Shown here: positions 7,548-20,950 of the stretch, piece by piece
How positions within the stretch are numbered: the stretch's first letter is position 1
How the letters are laid out: each line of letters opens with the position of its first letter
From: Clostridiales bacterium
GTDB lineage: Bacteria; Bacillota; Clostridia; Christensenellales; Aristaeellaceae
Assembly: GCA_029012285.1 (NCBI GenBank)
Contig: JAQXLU010000034.1
Span: 1 to 33,097, forward strand
Direction of reading: 5' to 3'
Length of the DNA stretch: 33,097 nucleotides
The notes under the pieces: generated by a model
Databases searched by the model: none
The model's input: only the letters and a program-made list of their open reading frames with translations
What the model was told of the DNA's origin: nothing
Position numbers and translations under genes: made by a program

Positions 7548-10500
7548 ATGGCGCGTGAGATTCAAATGGGTAAGCTCCGCAAGCGCGAGAGCTTCTCGCG
7601 TATCCAGGAAGTTCTGGACATGCCCGATCTGATCGAGGTGCAGAAGAACTCCTATCAGCGCTTTCTCGATACCGACCTGCGGGATGTGCTGGCGGACGCC
7701 TCGCCCATAACCGATTATAACGGCACGCTGGAGCTGTCCTTTACGGATTATGCCCTGGGCGAGCCGAAAAACTCCATGGAACGCTGCCGTGAGCGCGACA
7801 TGACCTATGCCGCGCCGCTGAACGTCCATGTCCAGCTGTACAACAACGAGACCTCCGAAATCAAGGAGACCGACGTGTACATGGGCGATTTCCCGCTGAT
7901 GACCGATCACGGTACGTTCATCATCAACGGTGCCGAGCGCGTCATCGTGTCCCAGCTGGTCCGCTCCCCCGGCTGCTATTTCTCCCGCGCGCTGGACAAG
8001 GCTGGTGTGCCGCTCTACTCCGCGCAGATCATCCCCAACCGCGGCGCCTGGCTGGAATATGAGACGGACTCCAACAACATCATCTGGGTTCGCCTTGACC
8101 GCGCCCGCAAGCTGTGCCTGACGGTGCTGCTGCGCGCTCTGGGCTATGAGAGCGACGCGGACATCGTTGAGCTGCTGGGCGACGACAAGCGCCTGACCGC
8201 CACCCTCTCCCGCGACAATACCCTTGATGAGGCCGCCAAGGGCCACGGCACCACCCGCCGCCCCCGCGAGCAGGCTCTGCTGGAAATCTATAAGAAGCAG
8301 AAGCCCGGCGAGCCCGAGAGCGTGGAGAGCGCGACCAACCTCTTCAACTCCCTGTTCTTTGACCCCAAGCGGTACGACGTGATGCGCGTGGGCCGCTACA
8401 AGTTCAACAAGAAGCTTTCCATCGCCACCCGCATCGCGCGCCAGGTGGCGGCCCAGGACATCATCGACCCCCGCACGGGCGAGGTGATGGTTTCCGCCGG
8501 TGAGATCATCGACCTGGAGACGGCCCGCCGCGTCCAGAACGCCGGCGTGAACAGCGTCAGCCTGAACTGCGAGGGTGAGATCCGCAAGGTCGTGGGCAAC
8601 AACTTCGTGGATGCCCGCGAGTATTTGCCCTTTGACCCCAAGGAGGCCGGTATCCTGGAGATGGTGCACCTGCCCACCCTCAAGCGCATCATCGAATCCA
8701 CCGACGCCGACCAGCTCAAGCAGGTCATCGCCGACAACGTGCAGTACCTGGTGCCCAAGCACATCCTGGATGACGACATCGTGGCCTCCATCAGCTACAT
8801 CCTGGGTCTGCCCTACGGCATCGGCTCCACCGATGACATCGACCACCTGGGCAACCGCCGTTTGCGCTCCGTGGGCGAATTGCTGCAGAACCAGATCCGC
8901 ATCGGTCTGAGCCGCCTGGAGCGCACCGTCAAGGAGCGCATGAGCACCCAGGACCCCCTCGAGGTCTCCCCGGGCGACCTGATCAACATCCGCCCCGTGA
9001 CCGCTGCGGTCAAGGAGTTCTTCGGCTCCTCCCAGCTGTCCCAGTTCATGGATCAGTGCAACCCCCTGGCTGAACTGACCCACAAGCGCCGCCTGTCCGC
9101 CCTGGGCCCGGGCGGTATCAACCGCGACCGTGCCTCCTTCGAGGTGCGCGACGTACACTACTCCCACTATTCCCGCATCTGCCCCATCGAGACCCCTGAA
9201 GGCCCCAACATCGGCCTGATCGGCTCCCTGGCGACCTATGCGCGCATCAACGAATACGGCTTTGTCGAGGCTCCCTACCGCCGGGTGGACAAGGAGAATT
9301 GCCGCGTCACCGACGAGGTGCTCTACATGACCGCCGACGAGGAGGACTTCTACAAGGTCGCCACCGCCACCGAGCCCCTGGATGAGAACAACGTCTTTGT
9401 CAACGAGCTGATCACCGTGCGCGATAAGACCGAATATGTGCAGGTGCCCGGCTCCCAGGTGGACTTCATCGACGTGTCGCCCCGCCAGGTGGTATCCGTG
9501 GCCACCGGCATGATCCCCTTCCTGGAGAACGACGACGCAACCCGCGCCCTGATGGGCTCCAACATGCAGCGTCAGGCTGTGCCGCTGCTGGTGCCCGAAG
9601 CGCCCCTGGTCGGCACCGGCATGGAATACAAGGCCGGTCAGGACTCCGGCGTGGTCATCCTCGCCCGCGAGGACGGCGTGGTGGAAAAGGTCGCCGGCGA
9701 TGAGATCATCGTGCGCGACGAGTACAACGAGCGTCACCGCTATAAGCTGATCAAGTTTGCCCGCACCAACCAGTCCAACTGCGCCAACCAGCGCCCCGTC
9801 GTGGTCGCCGGTCAGAAGGTGCAAAAGGGCGATCTGCTGGCCGACGGTCCCGCCACCGAGTGCGGCGAGATCGCCCTGGGCCGCAACGCCCTCATCGGCT
9901 TCATGACCTGGGAAGGCTACAACTACGAGGACGCCGTGCTGCTTTCCGAAAAGCTGGTCAAGGAGGACATCTACACCTCCATCCACATGGAGGAATTCGA
10001 GTGCGAGAGCCGCATCACCAAGCTGGGCCCGGAGGAAATCACCCGGGATATCCCCAACATCAGCGACGATGCGGTCAAGGACCTGGACGAAAACGGCATC
10101 ATCCGCATCGGTGCGGAGGTCAAGGCCGGCGATATCCTGGTCGGTAAGGTGACCCCCAAGGGCGAAACCGAGCTGACCGCTGAGGAGCGCCTGCTGCGCG
10201 CCATCTTCGGCGAAAAGGCCCGCGAGGTGCGCGACACCTCCCTGCGCGTTCCCCACGGCGAGTGGGGCGTGGTGGTGGACGTGAAGATCTTCACCCGCGA
10301 AAACAAGGACGAAATGGCCCCCGGCGTGAACGAGATGGTTCGCGTCTACATCGCGCAGAAGCGCAAGATCTCCGTGGGCGACAAGATGGCTGGCCGCCAC
10401 GGCAACAAGGGTGTTGTGTCCCGCGTGCTCCGCGAGGAGGACATGCCCTTCCTGCCCGACGGTACGCCGCTGCAGATCGTTCTGAACCCTCTGGGCGTTC

Positions 10501-11435
10501 CCTCCCGTATGAACATCGGTCAGGTGCTGGAGGTGCATCTGGGCCTCGCCTGCCGCGCGCTGGGCTTGCACATCGCTACCCCCGTCTTTGACGGCGCGAC
10601 TTATCCGGAGATTCGCGAGTATCTCCAGCGGGCCTGCGACACCATGGAGGCCCCCTACGACGAGACCGACTGGCACATGACCGAGAACCACTTCCACAAT
10701 GGCGCACCCCTTCGTCTGAACCTCAATGAGGAGGACAAGAAGCTGTTCCTGGACGGTAAGCTCCGTCTGCGCGACGGCCGCACCGGCAACCTCTTTGAGA
10801 ACCCCGTCACCGTGGGCGTGATGTACTACTTGAAGCTCCATCACCTGGTGGACGACAAGATGCACGCCCGCTCCGTCGGCCCGTACTCCCTGGTCACGCA
10901 GCAGCCCTTGGGCGGCAAGGCCCAGTTCGGCGGCCAGCGCTTTGGCGAGATGGAGGTGTGGGCGCTGGAGGCCTACGGCGCCGCCAACACCCTGCAGGAG
11001 ATTCTGACCGTCAAGTCCGACGATACCGTCGGCCGCGTCAAGACCTACGAAGCCATCATCAAGGGCGAGAACATCCCCGCCCCCGGCGTGCCCGAGTCCT
11101 TCAAGGTGCTCATCAAGGAGCTGCAGGCCCTGTGCCTGGACATCAAGGTGCTCGATGCGGATCGCAACGTCATTGAGATTCCCGAGCTGGATCCCGAGGA
11201 CATGGCCGGCGGCGATTCCCGCCCCGCCCGCAACGACGAGCCCGAACCCACCGCCCAGACCCTCGAGGACGTGGACAGCATGCTCTCCGCGGACGACGAG
11301 GACATCGATGCAGACTTTGGCGATATGGACTTCACCATCGACGCGGACGACGGCATGGACGATATGTCCATCGACGCCCTCGGCGATCTGGAGCTGGACG
11401 ATCCCCTGAGCGATCCCCTGGATGATTTTGAGTAA
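7548..11435 (+). CDS. rpoB: DNA-directed RNA polymerase subunit beta
   Basis: This is the beta subunit of RNA polymerase, 1295 residues. The start [20 protein letters not shown] has a GAGGGGTGAT ribosome binding site upstream. Family landmarks include the rifampicin pocket ([20 protein letters not shown], with Asp502, His512 and Ser517 matching E. coli 516, 526 and 531), [28 protein letters not shown] and the C-terminal [18 protein letters not shown]. Position 504, equal to E. coli Asn518, is Cys. After the conserved C-terminus comes a long acidic tail (about residues 1206-1295) rich in Asp and Glu. The gene stands alone with its own promoter instead of following rplL, and is followed by rpoC after 126 bases. 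Confidence 0.98.
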   Translation: MAREIQMGKLRKRESFSRIQEVLDMPDLIEVQKNSYQRFLDTDLRDVLADASPITDYNGTLELSFTDYALGEPKNSMERCRERDMTYAAPLNVHVQLYNNETSEIKETDVYMGDFPLMTDHGTFIINGAERVIVSQLVRSPGCYFSRALDKAGVPLYSAQIIPNRGAWLEYETDSNNIIWVRLDRARKLCLTVLLRALGYESDADIVELLGDDKRLTATLSRDNTLDEAAKGHGTTRRPREQALLEIYKKQKPGEPESVESATNLFNSLFFDPKRYDVMRVGRYKFNKKLSIATRIARQVAAQDIIDPRTGEVMVSAGEIIDLETARRVQNAGVNSVSLNCEGEIRKVVGNNFVDAREYLPFDPKEAGILEMVHLPTLKRIIESTDADQLKQVIADNVQYLVPKHILDDDIVASISYILGLPYGIGSTDDIDHLGNRRLRSVGELLQNQIRIGLSRLERTVKERMSTQDPLEVSPGDLINIRPVTAAVKEFFGSSQLSQFMDQCNPLAELTHKRRLSALGPGGINRDRASFEVRDVHYSHYSRICPIETPEGPNIGLIGSLATYARINEYGFVEAPYRRVDKENCRVTDEVLYMTADEEDFYKVATATEPLDENNVFVNELITVRDKTEYVQVPGSQVDFIDVSPRQVVSVATGMIPFLENDDATRALMGSNMQRQAVPLLVPEAPLVGTGMEYKAGQDSGVVILAREDGVVEKVAGDEIIVRDEYNERHRYKLIKFARTNQSNCANQRPVVVAGQKVQKGDLLADGPATECGEIALGRNALIGFMTWEGYNYEDAVLLSEKLVKEDIYTSIHMEEFECESRITKLGPEEITRDIPNISDDAVKDLDENGIIRIGAEVKAGDILVGKVTPKGETELTAEERLLRAIFGEKAREVRDTSLRVPHGEWGVVVDVKIFTRENKDEMAPGVNEMVRVYIAQKRKISVGDKMAGRHGNKGVVSRVLREEDMPFLPDGTPLQIVLNPLGVPSRMNIGQVLEVHLGLACRALGLHIATPVFDGATYPEIREYLQRACDTMEAPYDETDWHMTENHFHNGAPLRLNLNEEDKKLFLDGKLRLRDGRTGNLFENPVTVGVMYYLKLHHLVDDKMHARSVGPYSLVTQQPLGGKAQFGGQRFGEMEVWALEAYGAANTLQEILTVKSDDTVGRVKTYEAIIKGENIPAPGVPESFKVLIKELQALCLDIKVLDADRNVIEIPELDPEDMAGGDSRPARNDEPEPTAQTLEDVDSMLSADDEDIDADFGDMDFTIDADDGMDDMSIDALGDLELDDPLSDPLDDFE

Positions 11436-11463
11436 GCGAGCGACCCATTCGCTTTGACGAGAC

Positions 11464-11496
11464 GGGTGCAGTACGGCCAAGCCCTCTGCTGCACCC
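11464..11496 (+). other. Intercistronic hairpin between rpoB and rpoC
   Basis: GGGTGCAG (11464-11471) and CTGCACCC (11489-11496) form a perfect 8-bp stem with a 17-nt loop in the 126-nt rpoB-rpoC spacer. No U-run follows, so it is not a classical terminator. An RNA-processing or stability element is possible but unproven. Confidence 0.45.
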
Positions 11497-11561
11497 CGCC
11501 AGCCGCCGCTGGCACTGGGCCATCCTCACGGCCCGCGATTGTGAAGGGAGTGTGTACCCTT

Positions 11562-15596
<4,035 letters not shown>

Positions 15597-15602
15597 GCCT
15601 AC

Positions 15603-15635
15603 GAGGGAGCTTCCGACTGGGGGCTCCCTCTTCTT
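15603..15635 (+). terminator. Rho-independent terminator after rpoC
   Basis: GAGGGAGCTTCC and GGGGGCTCCCTC (15603-15630) form a 12-bp stem with two G-U pairs and a 4-nt loop GACT, followed by TTCTT. The hairpin is strong but the T-run is weak, so some readthrough into the following gene is likely, especially as that gene has no clear promoter of its own. Confidence 0.75.
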
Positions 15636-15650
15636 GATATGAGGTGCAGC

Positions 15651-16259
15651 ATGGACATCACAAGGATCAACGATTACGACGATCCTCGCTTTTCGGCCCC
15701 GGCCCTGCGTCAGCATGGCTGCTATTTGGCGGACGGCATCCCCTGCGAGGTGCTGATTCTTTCCGAGGACACGGCGTGCATCACCGGTGCACCGGGAAGC
15801 GCCCTGCCGGAATTGATCGAGGCGTTCCGCTTCCACGCACCTCACATCACCCGCTTTATGGATGAGCAGGGGCAGCTTCTCCAATGCTTCCCTCCCCGGG
15901 AGTTGCTATCGCTGTGCCTGGATGATATTCAACCCTCCCAATTTTATGTGGATGAGGAGAAGCTATCAGCGGTTTCCAGCTTTATCCGCAAGCCGGAGGA
16001 CATCATCATCCAGGTGCTGCCCCATGAGGGACGCTACATTTCTCTGGATGGGCACACACGCTTGTATCACGCTGTCCGCCAGCACTGGATGACCGTCCGA
16101 GCAGTGGTTGAAACCGCTGATGCGTACATCTTCGGCTTTGTTGCCCAGGCGCAAAAGCGCGGCATCCACACGCCAGCTGACATGATGCTGCTCTCCCATG
16201 ACGAATACAACGTCAAATGGCATCAGTTCTGCGACGACTATTTCCAGCGCAACACTTAA
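15651..16259 (+). CDS. Uncharacterised protein with a ParB-like DGHTR motif
   Basis: I do not recognise this 202-residue protein as a named family. No signal peptide or membrane segment is visible. The middle part reads QFYVDEEKLSAVSSF, then IIIQVLPHEGRYISLDGHTR and LYHAVRQHW, which resembles the ParB/sulfiredoxin-type fold in which a DGHHR-like motif binds nucleotide. The similarity is by pattern only. The N-terminal ~90 residues (LPCEVLILSED-type strands, then a helix) look like a separate small domain. I use ATG 15651, with GAGGTG just upstream; an ATG 12 bases earlier overlaps that site. It is followed after 16 bases by the shikimate-kinase-like gene and probably shares its transcript. 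Confidence 0.7.
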   Translation: MDITRINDYDDPRFSAPALRQHGCYLADGIPCEVLILSEDTACITGAPGSALPELIEAFRFHAPHITRFMDEQGQLLQCFPPRELLSLCLDDIQPSQFYVDEEKLSAVSSFIRKPEDIIIQVLPHEGRYISLDGHTRLYHAVRQHWMTVRAVVETADAYIFGFVAQAQKRGIHTPADMMLLSHDEYNVKWHQFCDDYFQRNT

Positions 16260-16275
16260 CGAAAGAAGGCCCTCC

Positions 16276-16779
16276 ATGAACATCATCCTCATCGGCATGC
16301 CCGGCTGCGGCAAATCCACCGTCGGCGTGGTGCTGGCCAAGGCCGCCAACATGGACTTTATCGACTCCGACCTGGTGATTCAAAAGCGGATGGGTGCGAA
16401 GCTCTCCCAGCTGCTGGATGAACACGGGGATGCAGGCTTCCGGGCCATCGAGAACCGCATCAACACGGAGCTTGACGCGCAGAACAGCGTCATTGCCACC
16501 GGCGGCAGCGTCGTGTACGGCGAGGACGCGATGCGCCACCTGAAGGAAATCGGCACCATCGTGTACCTCCGCCTGAGCTACAGCGCCATTGAGGACAGGC
16601 TGGGCGACCTGCATGCCCGCGGCGTCACCATTCAGCCCGGCTGGACGCTGCGCGACCTGTACAACGAGCGCTGCCCCCTCTACGAACGCTGGGCGGATAT
16701 GGTCATCGACTGCGAGCATCTGCGCCTGCGGGAAGTCGTGGCACAGATCATAACCCACATTGGCGGATTAAACACATAA
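16276..16779 (+). CDS. aroK: Shikimate kinase family protein
   Basis: This 167-residue P-loop kinase would phosphorylate shikimate in the common aromatic pathway. Visible motifs are Walker A GMPGCGKST (residues 7-15), DSD (30-32), FRAIE (55-59, holding the substrate-binding Arg56) and a lid/Arg region RGVTIQPGWTLRDLYNERCP. The usual GGG loop reads GGS (Ser78), and the lid resembles a Bacillota variant more than enteric AroK, so another small-molecule substrate is possible. ATG 16276 is preceded by GAAGGCC, a weak site. No other aro genes are nearby. The gene ends just before a long terminator. Confidence 0.8.
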   Translation: MNIILIGMPGCGKSTVGVVLAKAANMDFIDSDLVIQKRMGAKLSQLLDEHGDAGFRAIENRINTELDAQNSVIATGGSVVYGEDAMRHLKEIGTIVYLRLSYSAIEDRLGDLHARGVTIQPGWTLRDLYNERCPLYERWADMVIDCEHLRLREVVAQIITHIGGLNT

Positions 16780-16780
16780 C

Positions 16781-16819
16781 AAAACGGTCTGTTTCCGATA
16801 CAAGGAAACAGACCGTTTT
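16781..16819. terminator. Bidirectional rho-independent terminator
   Basis: A perfect 16-bp inverted repeat, AAAACGGTCTGTTTCC (16781-16796) and GGAAACAGACCGTTTT (16804-16819), with a 7-nt loop, lies between two convergent genes. Each strand ends in a short T-run, so it can end both the plus-strand kinase transcript and the long minus-strand rimP operon. Confidence 0.92.
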
Positions 16820-16834
16820 CATATGGAGCATCGC

Positions 16835-18067
16835 TTAGCGCTTGGGCAGCTTCCTGGCCAGCTCCGCTGGCAGCATGCCCTCGGCCTCCAGCATACGCAG
16901 CTGCATGAGCAGCGCGTCGGGCATGTCGGACAGTTCCTCTTCGGAGAACTTCGTCAGACTATCAAGAAACTGAGGTAGCGTTTCTTCGTCAAACGCATCG
17001 TCCAGCTCTTCCTCATCCCCGTCAAAGAAACGATTCATGCCACCGATCGCTTCATCCATATCGGGCATATCATCCGTCAATGTCAGCAGGATGCCGGCTC
17101 TTTTGCAGAAGTCCTTGAGCAAAACGCGCATCTCCTCCGACCGAACCATGATCTGCTGCGGACAGACACCGACATGCAGCAGTGCATCCATGAATCCGCC
17201 AAGCATTTCGTCCGGGTCATATGTGGACTTGCTCGCCATAACGGGCTCGAGCATTATCCCATTTGCCTGATCCATCGTGAGCAGCACAGCGGGGAAAAAG
17301 GGCGGATTGCCATCAACCGGCGCTGGCAGATACGTGATGTCGCACGCATACGATCCGCCCTTGCGCTGCTTTTTCAGCTTTGCCAGGGTGATGTCGTTGA
17401 TCCACTGCGGCGGCTGCGGCTTCCGCTCCTGATACGGTGGTAGCGGAATACGCTCGATGATTAGACCGTCCTCGGTCAGCGTGTACAGTGGGATGGTCAC
17501 GCTCGGCTGTTGGCGCCCAGCTTTCCTCCGCTGCCCCTCCATGTAGCATTCCTGCTCCCGGTCCACCATGACAGACCGCAGCCCCAGGGCCATCCTGCCC
17601 TGCTTCTCCACCTGACGGGCCAATTCCAGCACGACCTGCAACGCAGTCCGGATGATCTCCAGCTCGTTCTCCGGCACTTGCCACGGGATGCATCTCGGGT
17701 AGAGCCGGAGGAACTTCGGCAAGGGCGCGCGGAAATTGATGCCCGCAGCACTGCAATAGGCCTTGATCTCCTCCAGCTCCTCCGGGGTGAATTGGTCCCG
17801 ACCCTCCAGGCTGCACTGGATGCAATCCTGCAGCAAGTACCCTTCGGCGCCGTTCTGCTCCCGATCCAGCATGTCGCGCAGCGACGAGAAGCCCGCAGCG
17901 CCCACATAAACCGCCAGCGCAGTGCACATACCGCCATTGCCAAGGATGCAGCAGTAACCGATCTCCTCGCCCAGGCGGATGGCGAACAAATCCTCGCCAT
18001 ACACATGCTTCCAAACCTTCGTTTTGCGGAACGCATATGCCAAATCGTACAGCTCTTTATGCATCAT
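16835..18067 (-). CDS. Uncharacterised protein, possibly DUF7309/DUF6930-type
   Basis: This is a soluble protein of about 410 residues with no signal peptide or membrane helix. The N-terminal half (KELYDLAYAFRKTKVWKHVY, then LGEEIGYCCILGNGG and GFSSLRDML) resembles domains I associate with DUF7309. The second half (DPDEMLGGFMDALLHVGVCP, then VRSEEMRVLLKDFCKRAGI) resembles DUF6930. Both assignments are from memory of the pattern and need a profile search. The C-terminal ~80 residues are acidic with a helical tail. Several ATGs are clustered; I use 18067 because AAAGAGG lies 9 bases upstream. It follows ribF on the same strand after 51 bases and is the last gene before the terminator, so it is probably in the same transcript. 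Confidence 0.75.
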   Translation of the reverse strand: MMHKELYDLAYAFRKTKVWKHVYGEDLFAIRLGEEIGYCCILGNGGMCTALAVYVGAAGFSSLRDMLDREQNGAEGYLLQDCIQCSLEGRDQFTPEELEEIKAYCSAAGINFRAPLPKFLRLYPRCIPWQVPENELEIIRTALQVVLELARQVEKQGRMALGLRSVMVDREQECYMEGQRRKAGRQQPSVTIPLYTLTEDGLIIERIPLPPYQERKPQPPQWINDITLAKLKKQRKGGSYACDITYLPAPVDGNPPFFPAVLLTMDQANGIMLEPVMASKSTYDPDEMLGGFMDALLHVGVCPQQIMVRSEEMRVLLKDFCKRAGILLTLTDDMPDMDEAIGGMNRFFDGDEEELDDAFDEETLPQFLDSLTKFSEEELSDMPDALLMQLRMLEAEGMLPAELARKLPKR

Positions 18068-18118
18068 ATGCATCATCCTCTTTGTTTCGTTTCGTGCATT
18101 TCTGGCAGCAGGCATGCA

Positions 18119-19048
18119 TCATGCCAGCGTGGCGAAGTAGGCACGAGCTTCCTCGGCATCGCGGGTGATCTGTGCTTGCAGCGCCCCCTTGTCGTCAAAG
18201 CGGGTTTCCGGGCGCTGGAAGCGCATGAAGGACAGCCGCACATGCTGGCCGTACAGCTCGATGGACTCCCCCGGCGCTGTAAGCACATGGGCCTCCACGG
18301 TGACGTGGCCCTCCGGCAGCGTCGGGTGACAGCCCACATTCACCACCGAGGGGTGAAACGCGCCATCCGCCGTTTCCAGCCAGCAGGCGTATACCCCGTA
18401 GGCGGGCAGCGCTTTGTATTTGGGGATGCGCACATTCGCCGTGGGGAACCCCATGGTGCGGCCCAGCTGCTTGCCGCCCTCCACCCGGCCGGAGAGCGTA
18501 TAGCCCGTGCCCAGCAGCCGGTTGACCATGGGGATGTCGCCCGCCGCCAGCAGCTTTCGGATGCGCGTGGAGGACACCGTTTCTCCCTCCACCAGGACCT
18601 CGGGCACAATCACCGTGCGGAAGCCATGCTTTCTGCCGTATTCGCGCAGCATCCGGCCCGTGCCCTCGCCGCCCTTACCGAAGGTGAAGTTGAAGCCGCA
18701 AACCACCACCACCGGCGCGTAGGTCTCGACCATCTCGGCCATAAAGTCCTCCGGGGACTGGTCAGCCCGGGCGCGGTCGAAGGTGGTGATGCACAGCATG
18801 TCCACGCCGAAGGACTGCATGATGCGCGCCTTCTCCGGCAGGGTATTGAGCATCGCCGGGCATCGCGCCGGAGCGATGACTCGCAGCGGGTGGGGCTCGA
18901 AGGCCATGACGCACAGCGGAAAGCTCATCTCCTGGGCCAGCTCCACGCCGCGCATGAGCAGCGCCTGATGCCCGCGGTGCACGCCGTCAAACATGCCCAG
19001 CACCAGCACGCAGGGGTTCATTCGCTTGGGGTCACGCAGGATCTTCAT
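18119..19048 (-). CDS. ribF: Bifunctional riboflavin kinase / FAD synthetase
   Basis: RibF converts riboflavin to FMN and FMN to FAD. The 309-residue product has the FAD-synthetase nucleotidyltransferase motif LGMFDGVHRGHQ (residues 17-28) and VSSTRIRKLL, followed by the flavokinase domain with GRTMGFPTANV and YGVYACW. The ATG at 19048 has AAGGAGG upstream and lies inside the end of truB, overlapping it by 17 bases, which suggests coupled translation. This is its usual place at the end of the rimP-infB-truB operon in Bacillota. No FMN riboswitch-like leader is present because the gene has no leader of its own. Confidence 0.96.
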   Translation of the reverse strand: MKILRDPKRMNPCVLVLGMFDGVHRGHQALLMRGVELAQEMSFPLCVMAFEPHPLRVIAPARCPAMLNTLPEKARIMQSFGVDMLCITTFDRARADQSPEDFMAEMVETYAPVVVVCGFNFTFGKGGEGTGRMLREYGRKHGFRTVIVPEVLVEGETVSSTRIRKLLAAGDIPMVNRLLGTGYTLSGRVEGGKQLGRTMGFPTANVRIPKYKALPAYGVYACWLETADGAFHPSVVNVGCHPTLPEGHVTVEAHVLTAPGESIELYGQHVRLSFMRFQRPETRFDDKGALQAQITRDAEEARAYFATLA

Positions 19049-19970
19049 GGACTGCCTCCTTCACGCAGGATGATGGTGCGCTCGTTTCCGGCGGCAGCTG
19101 GCACTTCCACACCAGCCGATCGCCCTGACGCGCCGCCATCCCCCAGAATTCCTGGTTCAGATACACCCGCACCACGCCGCCCTCCGGCACATCGCCGCGC
19201 ACCTTGCCAATGGGCAGAGCCACGCCGTTGACCACCTGCTTGCGCAGGAAGCCTGGCACGTCCACCCGGCGGATGTGCTGAATCGGCCAGTCCAGCGGAA
19301 GCAGCTGCGCCGCCAGCGTGCCCGCATCGCGGTGAGCGGCGGCTTCCTCCAGGGTCATGGCTGTATCCAGGGTGAACACGCCGCTCTGGCTGCGCAGCAG
19401 GAAGCGCATGTGCGCCGGGCAGCCGCACAGCTTGCCCAAATCGTCGCAGATAGAGCGGATATACGTGCCGCGCCCACATCGGACGGTCATCAGCACGCCG
19501 TGGTTCGGCGTTTCTGCATGTAGCGTGATGGATTCCACATGCACCTGGCGCAGGGGCACCTCGACGGTTTCGCCCCGGCGGGCACGCTCATACATGGCCA
19601 CGCCGTCCTGCTTGATGGCGCTAAACATGCTCGGCCGCTGGAGGATGTCGCCCTCCAGCTGCTTGGCCGCCGCACAGACGGTTTCCCATGCGGGGTATTG
19701 ATCGCTTGCTTCGACCACCACGCCCGTGGCGTCCTGGGTGTCGGTGGCACAGCCAAAGGCAGCCTCCGCCACATAGGCCTTCTCCTTGTCCACCAGATAG
19801 TCAAAGAGCCGCGCCGCCCGCCCGATCATGATGGGCAGCACGCCCGCAGCCTCGGGGTCAAGCGTACCGGCATGGCCCACGCGCTTCTCCCCGGTCAGCC
19901 GCTTGACCACGGCCACCACCGCTGCGGAGGTCATGCCCGGGGGCTTGAGGATGTTCAGGAATCCGTTCAT
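19032..19970 (-). CDS. truB: tRNA pseudouridine(55) synthase
   Basis: TruB makes pseudouridine 55 in the T-loop of tRNAs. The 312-residue product begins MNGFLNILKPPGMTSAAVVA and carries the catalytic motif GHAGTLDPEAAGVLP with Asp38. Later landmarks are RPSMFSAIKQDGVAMYERAR and CGRGTYIRSICDDLG. A C-terminal RNA-binding extension follows the core. Its ATG overlaps the stop of the upstream nrnA-like gene in an ATGA arrangement, and its own end overlaps ribF, so the three genes are tightly coupled. Confidence 0.97.
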   Translation of the reverse strand: MNGFLNILKPPGMTSAAVVAVVKRLTGEKRVGHAGTLDPEAAGVLPIMIGRAARLFDYLVDKEKAYVAEAAFGCATDTQDATGVVVEASDQYPAWETVCAAAKQLEGDILQRPSMFSAIKQDGVAMYERARRGETVEVPLRQVHVESITLHAETPNHGVLMTVRCGRGTYIRSICDDLGKLCGCPAHMRFLLRSQSGVFTLDTAMTLEEAAAHRDAGTLAAQLLPLDWPIQHIRRVDVPGFLRKQVVNGVALPIGKVRGDVPEGGVVRVYLNQEFWGMAARQGDRLVWKCQLPPETSAPSSCVKEAVHEDPA

Positions 19971-20950
19971 GCGTTTTGCTCCAGTTCTGCCTGCATGCGT
20001 TTCACGGCCTGGGCGATGGCCTCATCCAGCGGCAGATGCACGCTCGCGCCCGCCGCCTGGGCATGTCCGCCGCCACCAAAGGACTGCGCCACGCTGCTCA
20101 CCTGATACGGCGGGATGGCCCGGAAGCTCAGCTTGACGCTGCCATCCGCCTGCTCCCGCCCAAAGACGCACATGCGCACGCCCAGGATGTCCAGCCCGTT
20201 GTTGACGATGATCTCCGCATCCTCCGGCAGCGCGCCGCAATCGTCAAAATCCTGCTGCGTCAACCGGATGGCCGTGATGCGCCCTTCGTCATGGTAGGTC
20301 AACCCCTCCAGGGCCTTGACCAGCAACGCCACCTGGCGCGGCGGACGCTCCCGGTACAAGCGCCGGTAGGCCTCGGCAATGGGTGCGCCCGCTTCCATCA
20401 GGTCAGCCATCACGCGGTAGGCCTCGGGGGTGGTGCTGTTGTAGGTCAGATGCCCCGTGTCGGTGCTCAATCCGACCGCCAGGCACAGCGCGATATCCTG
20501 CGTGATGGTGCAGCCCAGCCTCTTGAGCAGCTCATAGAGGATGAGGCAGTTGGCCGGAGCGGTAGCGTCCACGCAGTTGACATCGCAGTAAAGGGTGTTG
20601 GTGCCGTGGTGATCCACCTGTGCGGTGCGCTCAGCGCGTTCCACCAGGGCACGGCAACGGCCCATGCGCTTTTCGTCGGATACATCCAGGCACAGCAGCA
20701 GCTCATAATGCGCCTGGGCTGCCTCGGGCGCAGAGAAATCCTCCACGCCAGGCAGAAATTGATACAGCTGGGGAATCGCATCCTGGCAGAAAACATCCAC
20801 CTGCTTGCCCAGTTCGAGCAGCCCCAGACGCATCGCCAGGGCGCTGCATACGGTATCGCCATCCGGGCTGACATGGCTGATCAGCGCGATGCGATTCGCC
20901 GCGCGGATAGCCCCCATCACGCCGTCAAGGGGTCTCACTGTCCTCATCAT
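19967..20950 (-). CDS. nrnA: DHH-family phosphoesterase, NrnA type (oligoribonuclease / pAp phosphatase)
   Basis: NrnA degrades short RNA oligonucleotides and dephosphorylates pAp. The 327-residue product has the DHH metal motifs in order: SHVSPDGDTVCSA (His26, Asp30, Asp32), CLDVSD, VDHHGTN and STDTGHLTYNSTTP. The C-terminal DHHA1 domain ends in SFGGGGHAQAAGASV, the substrate-binding glycine loop. I use ATG 20950, with GGAGG 6 bases upstream; a second ATG follows directly at 20947. The start overlaps the end of rbfA by 26 bases, and the end overlaps truB by 4. This position is the standard one in Bacillota. Confidence 0.94.
   Translation of the reverse strand: MMRTVRPLDGVMGAIRAANRIALISHVSPDGDTVCSALAMRLGLLELGKQVDVFCQDAIPQLYQFLPGVEDFSAPEAAQAHYELLLCLDVSDEKRMGRCRALVERAERTAQVDHHGTNTLYCDVNCVDATAPANCLILYELLKRLGCTITQDIALCLAVGLSTDTGHLTYNSTTPEAYRVMADLMEAGAPIAEAYRRLYRERPPRQVALLVKALEGLTYHDEGRITAIRLTQQDFDDCGALPEDAEIIVNNGLDILGVRMCVFGREQADGSVKLSFRAIPPYQVSSVAQSFGGGGHAQAAGASVHLPLDEAIAQAVKRMQAELEQNA

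Noticed and set aside
7335-11480. Frame of about 1380 codons antisense to rpoB
   Set aside because: rpoB is certain. The antisense frame is open only because rpoB codons end in G or C; its protein is repetitive Val/Ala/Gly/His without domains.
18119-19060. Possible FMN riboswitch ahead of ribF
   Set aside because: ribF overlaps truB and has no leader; nothing matching an FMN aptamer is seen.
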